From NCBI GenBank assembly GCA_965652145.1, contig CBFGTV010000013.1, positions 1 to 62,376 of the forward strand: a stretch of DNA of 62,376 nucleotides, written 5' to 3'. Below the pieces are notes generated by a model. The model saw nothing but the letters and a program-made list of their open reading frames with translations. It made no database searches and was not told where the DNA came from. The position numbers and the translations under genes were made by a program. The stretch is from CBFGTV01 sp965652145 (GTDB lineage Bacteria; Bacillota; Clostridia; Peptostreptococcales; Natronincolaceae). This document shows positions 61,932 to 62,376 of the stretch, piece by piece. The stretch's first letter is position 1. Each line of letters starts with the position of its first letter.

Positions 61932-62376
61932 CTATTTAAAAAAGTTCTGTACCTTGTCTCTTACTTCTCGTATAGAATCAAAATATTTTTCCTTTAAATT
62001 CGAGGTCACCTCAAATTCCTCCAGTAAATCCCCTGCAAAATCTATATTTCTTATGATTTCAGGGGCATCCTTTACCCTTGCCTCTGAACGAACGGTCAAT
62101 TGATGACCTTTACTTCCCATAATTTGATTAATAAAGGGAAAGGGGGGTTGATATTTGATATGGATGTCAATAATAAGCTTCTGATAAAATAGATAATTTT
62201 TATAGTCTACATCAATTACAGCTTCCTTTGGAGTTAACAGCCGATGTTCCTTCAGCTCCTCTTGAAGATATTCTTTAATAATATCTTTCTTAGTTTTGTT
62301 ATTGCTAAATATCCCCAATCTCCAATAGAGGGGAGTCTTAAGCTGACGAAGCGTTACTTCTCCAGATTCAAGCAAT
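61932..62376 (-). CDS. Partial TadE/TadG-type envelope protein (N-terminus outside window)
   Basis: At least 147 residues are visible, running off the right edge with no ribosome site near the boundary, so the true start is most likely beyond 62376. The visible part is soluble, with beta-strand character (KLIIDIHIKYQPPFPFIN) and a C-terminal helical end. By position just before the TadG-like gene (6 bases apart) it should be another small Tad-locus pseudopilin, but I cannot see its leader. Confidence 0.6.
   Translation of the reverse strand, partial: LLESGEVTLRQLKTPLYWRLGIFSNNKTKKDIIKEYLQEELKEHRLLTPKEAVIDVDYKNYLFYQKLIIDIHIKYQPPFPFINQIMGSKGHQLTVRSEARVKDAPEIIRNIDFAGDLLEEFEVTSNLKEKYFDSIREVRDKVQNFFK

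Noticed and set aside
1..62376. CRISPR array, tRNA or rRNA genes, intact insertion sequence, prophage
   Set aside because: No regular spaced repeats, cloverleaf or CCA-ending genes, transposase or phage structural genes were seen.

Overview
The window reads as chromosomal DNA of an anaerobic, endospore-forming Clostridia (Firmicutes). The signs are a low-GC genome, strong AGGAGG ribosome binding sites, sporulation-type genes (a SpoIID-like protein, BofC, GerMN), the SCIFF peptide with its radical SAM maturase, a trimeric [FeFe] hydrogenase, Fe-S L-serine dehydratase and a T-box before leuS. Gene order and content suggest an Alkaliphilus/Natronincola-like lineage; that placement is inference. 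Almost everything is on the minus strand. The only plus-strand genes are a DUF378 protein, an amino acid:Na+ symporter and a DacF-type carboxypeptidase.

Layout, low to high coordinates. 1-3122: a small secreted peptide gene followed by an ABC permease with a large outside domain and its ATPase (cut by the window edge); this is the most accessory-looking part. 3123-3882: AT-rich spacer. 3883-13580: housekeeping genes hemZ, a metallo-hydrolase, dtd, rel, apt, recJ and an AarF/UbiB kinase. 13687-19013: secF-secD, a gamma-carbonic-anhydrase-like protein, scfB-scfA (SCIFF; scfA is only 46 codons), a TIGR04086-type membrane protein and yajC. 19095-25476: tgt, queA, spoIID-like, DUF2905, ruvB, ruvA, ruvC, a classic clostridial order.

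25563-32748: FAH-family hydrolase, BofC, an unrecognised 391-residue protein, DUF378, a Fur-family regulator, a GerMN protein and a histidine kinase/response regulator pair. 33172-38301: AGCS symporter, ComEA, DacF, sdaAA-sdaAB. 38495-42796: hydrogenase operon (hydC, small [2Fe-2S] protein, hydB, hydA in transcription order), in which HydB lacks the usual C-terminal ferredoxin domain. 42945-50723: RidA with a YheO-type PAS regulator, leuS with T-box leader, rsfS, Ca2+/Na+ antiporter, LCP protein, yqeK, nadD. 50874-56167: glnS, hisS, a B12-binding radical SAM protein and an Fe-S-type flavoprotein. 56393-62376: the downstream end of a Tad/Flp pilus locus (FHA/DUF6382-like protein, prepilin peptidase, TadE-like and TadG/DUF5702-like proteins, one partial gene).

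Several transcription signals can be read directly: good sigma-A promoters before secD, fur, leuS and glnS, an extended -10 before scfA, and about a dozen intrinsic terminators that divide the strand into operons. I found no tRNA, rRNA, CRISPR array, intact insertion sequence or prophage. The best candidates for something undescribed are the secreted-peptide/ABC locus at the left edge, the shortened HydB, the histidine kinase with no ordinary start codon, the radical SAM/flavoprotein pair and the unknown 391-residue protein.
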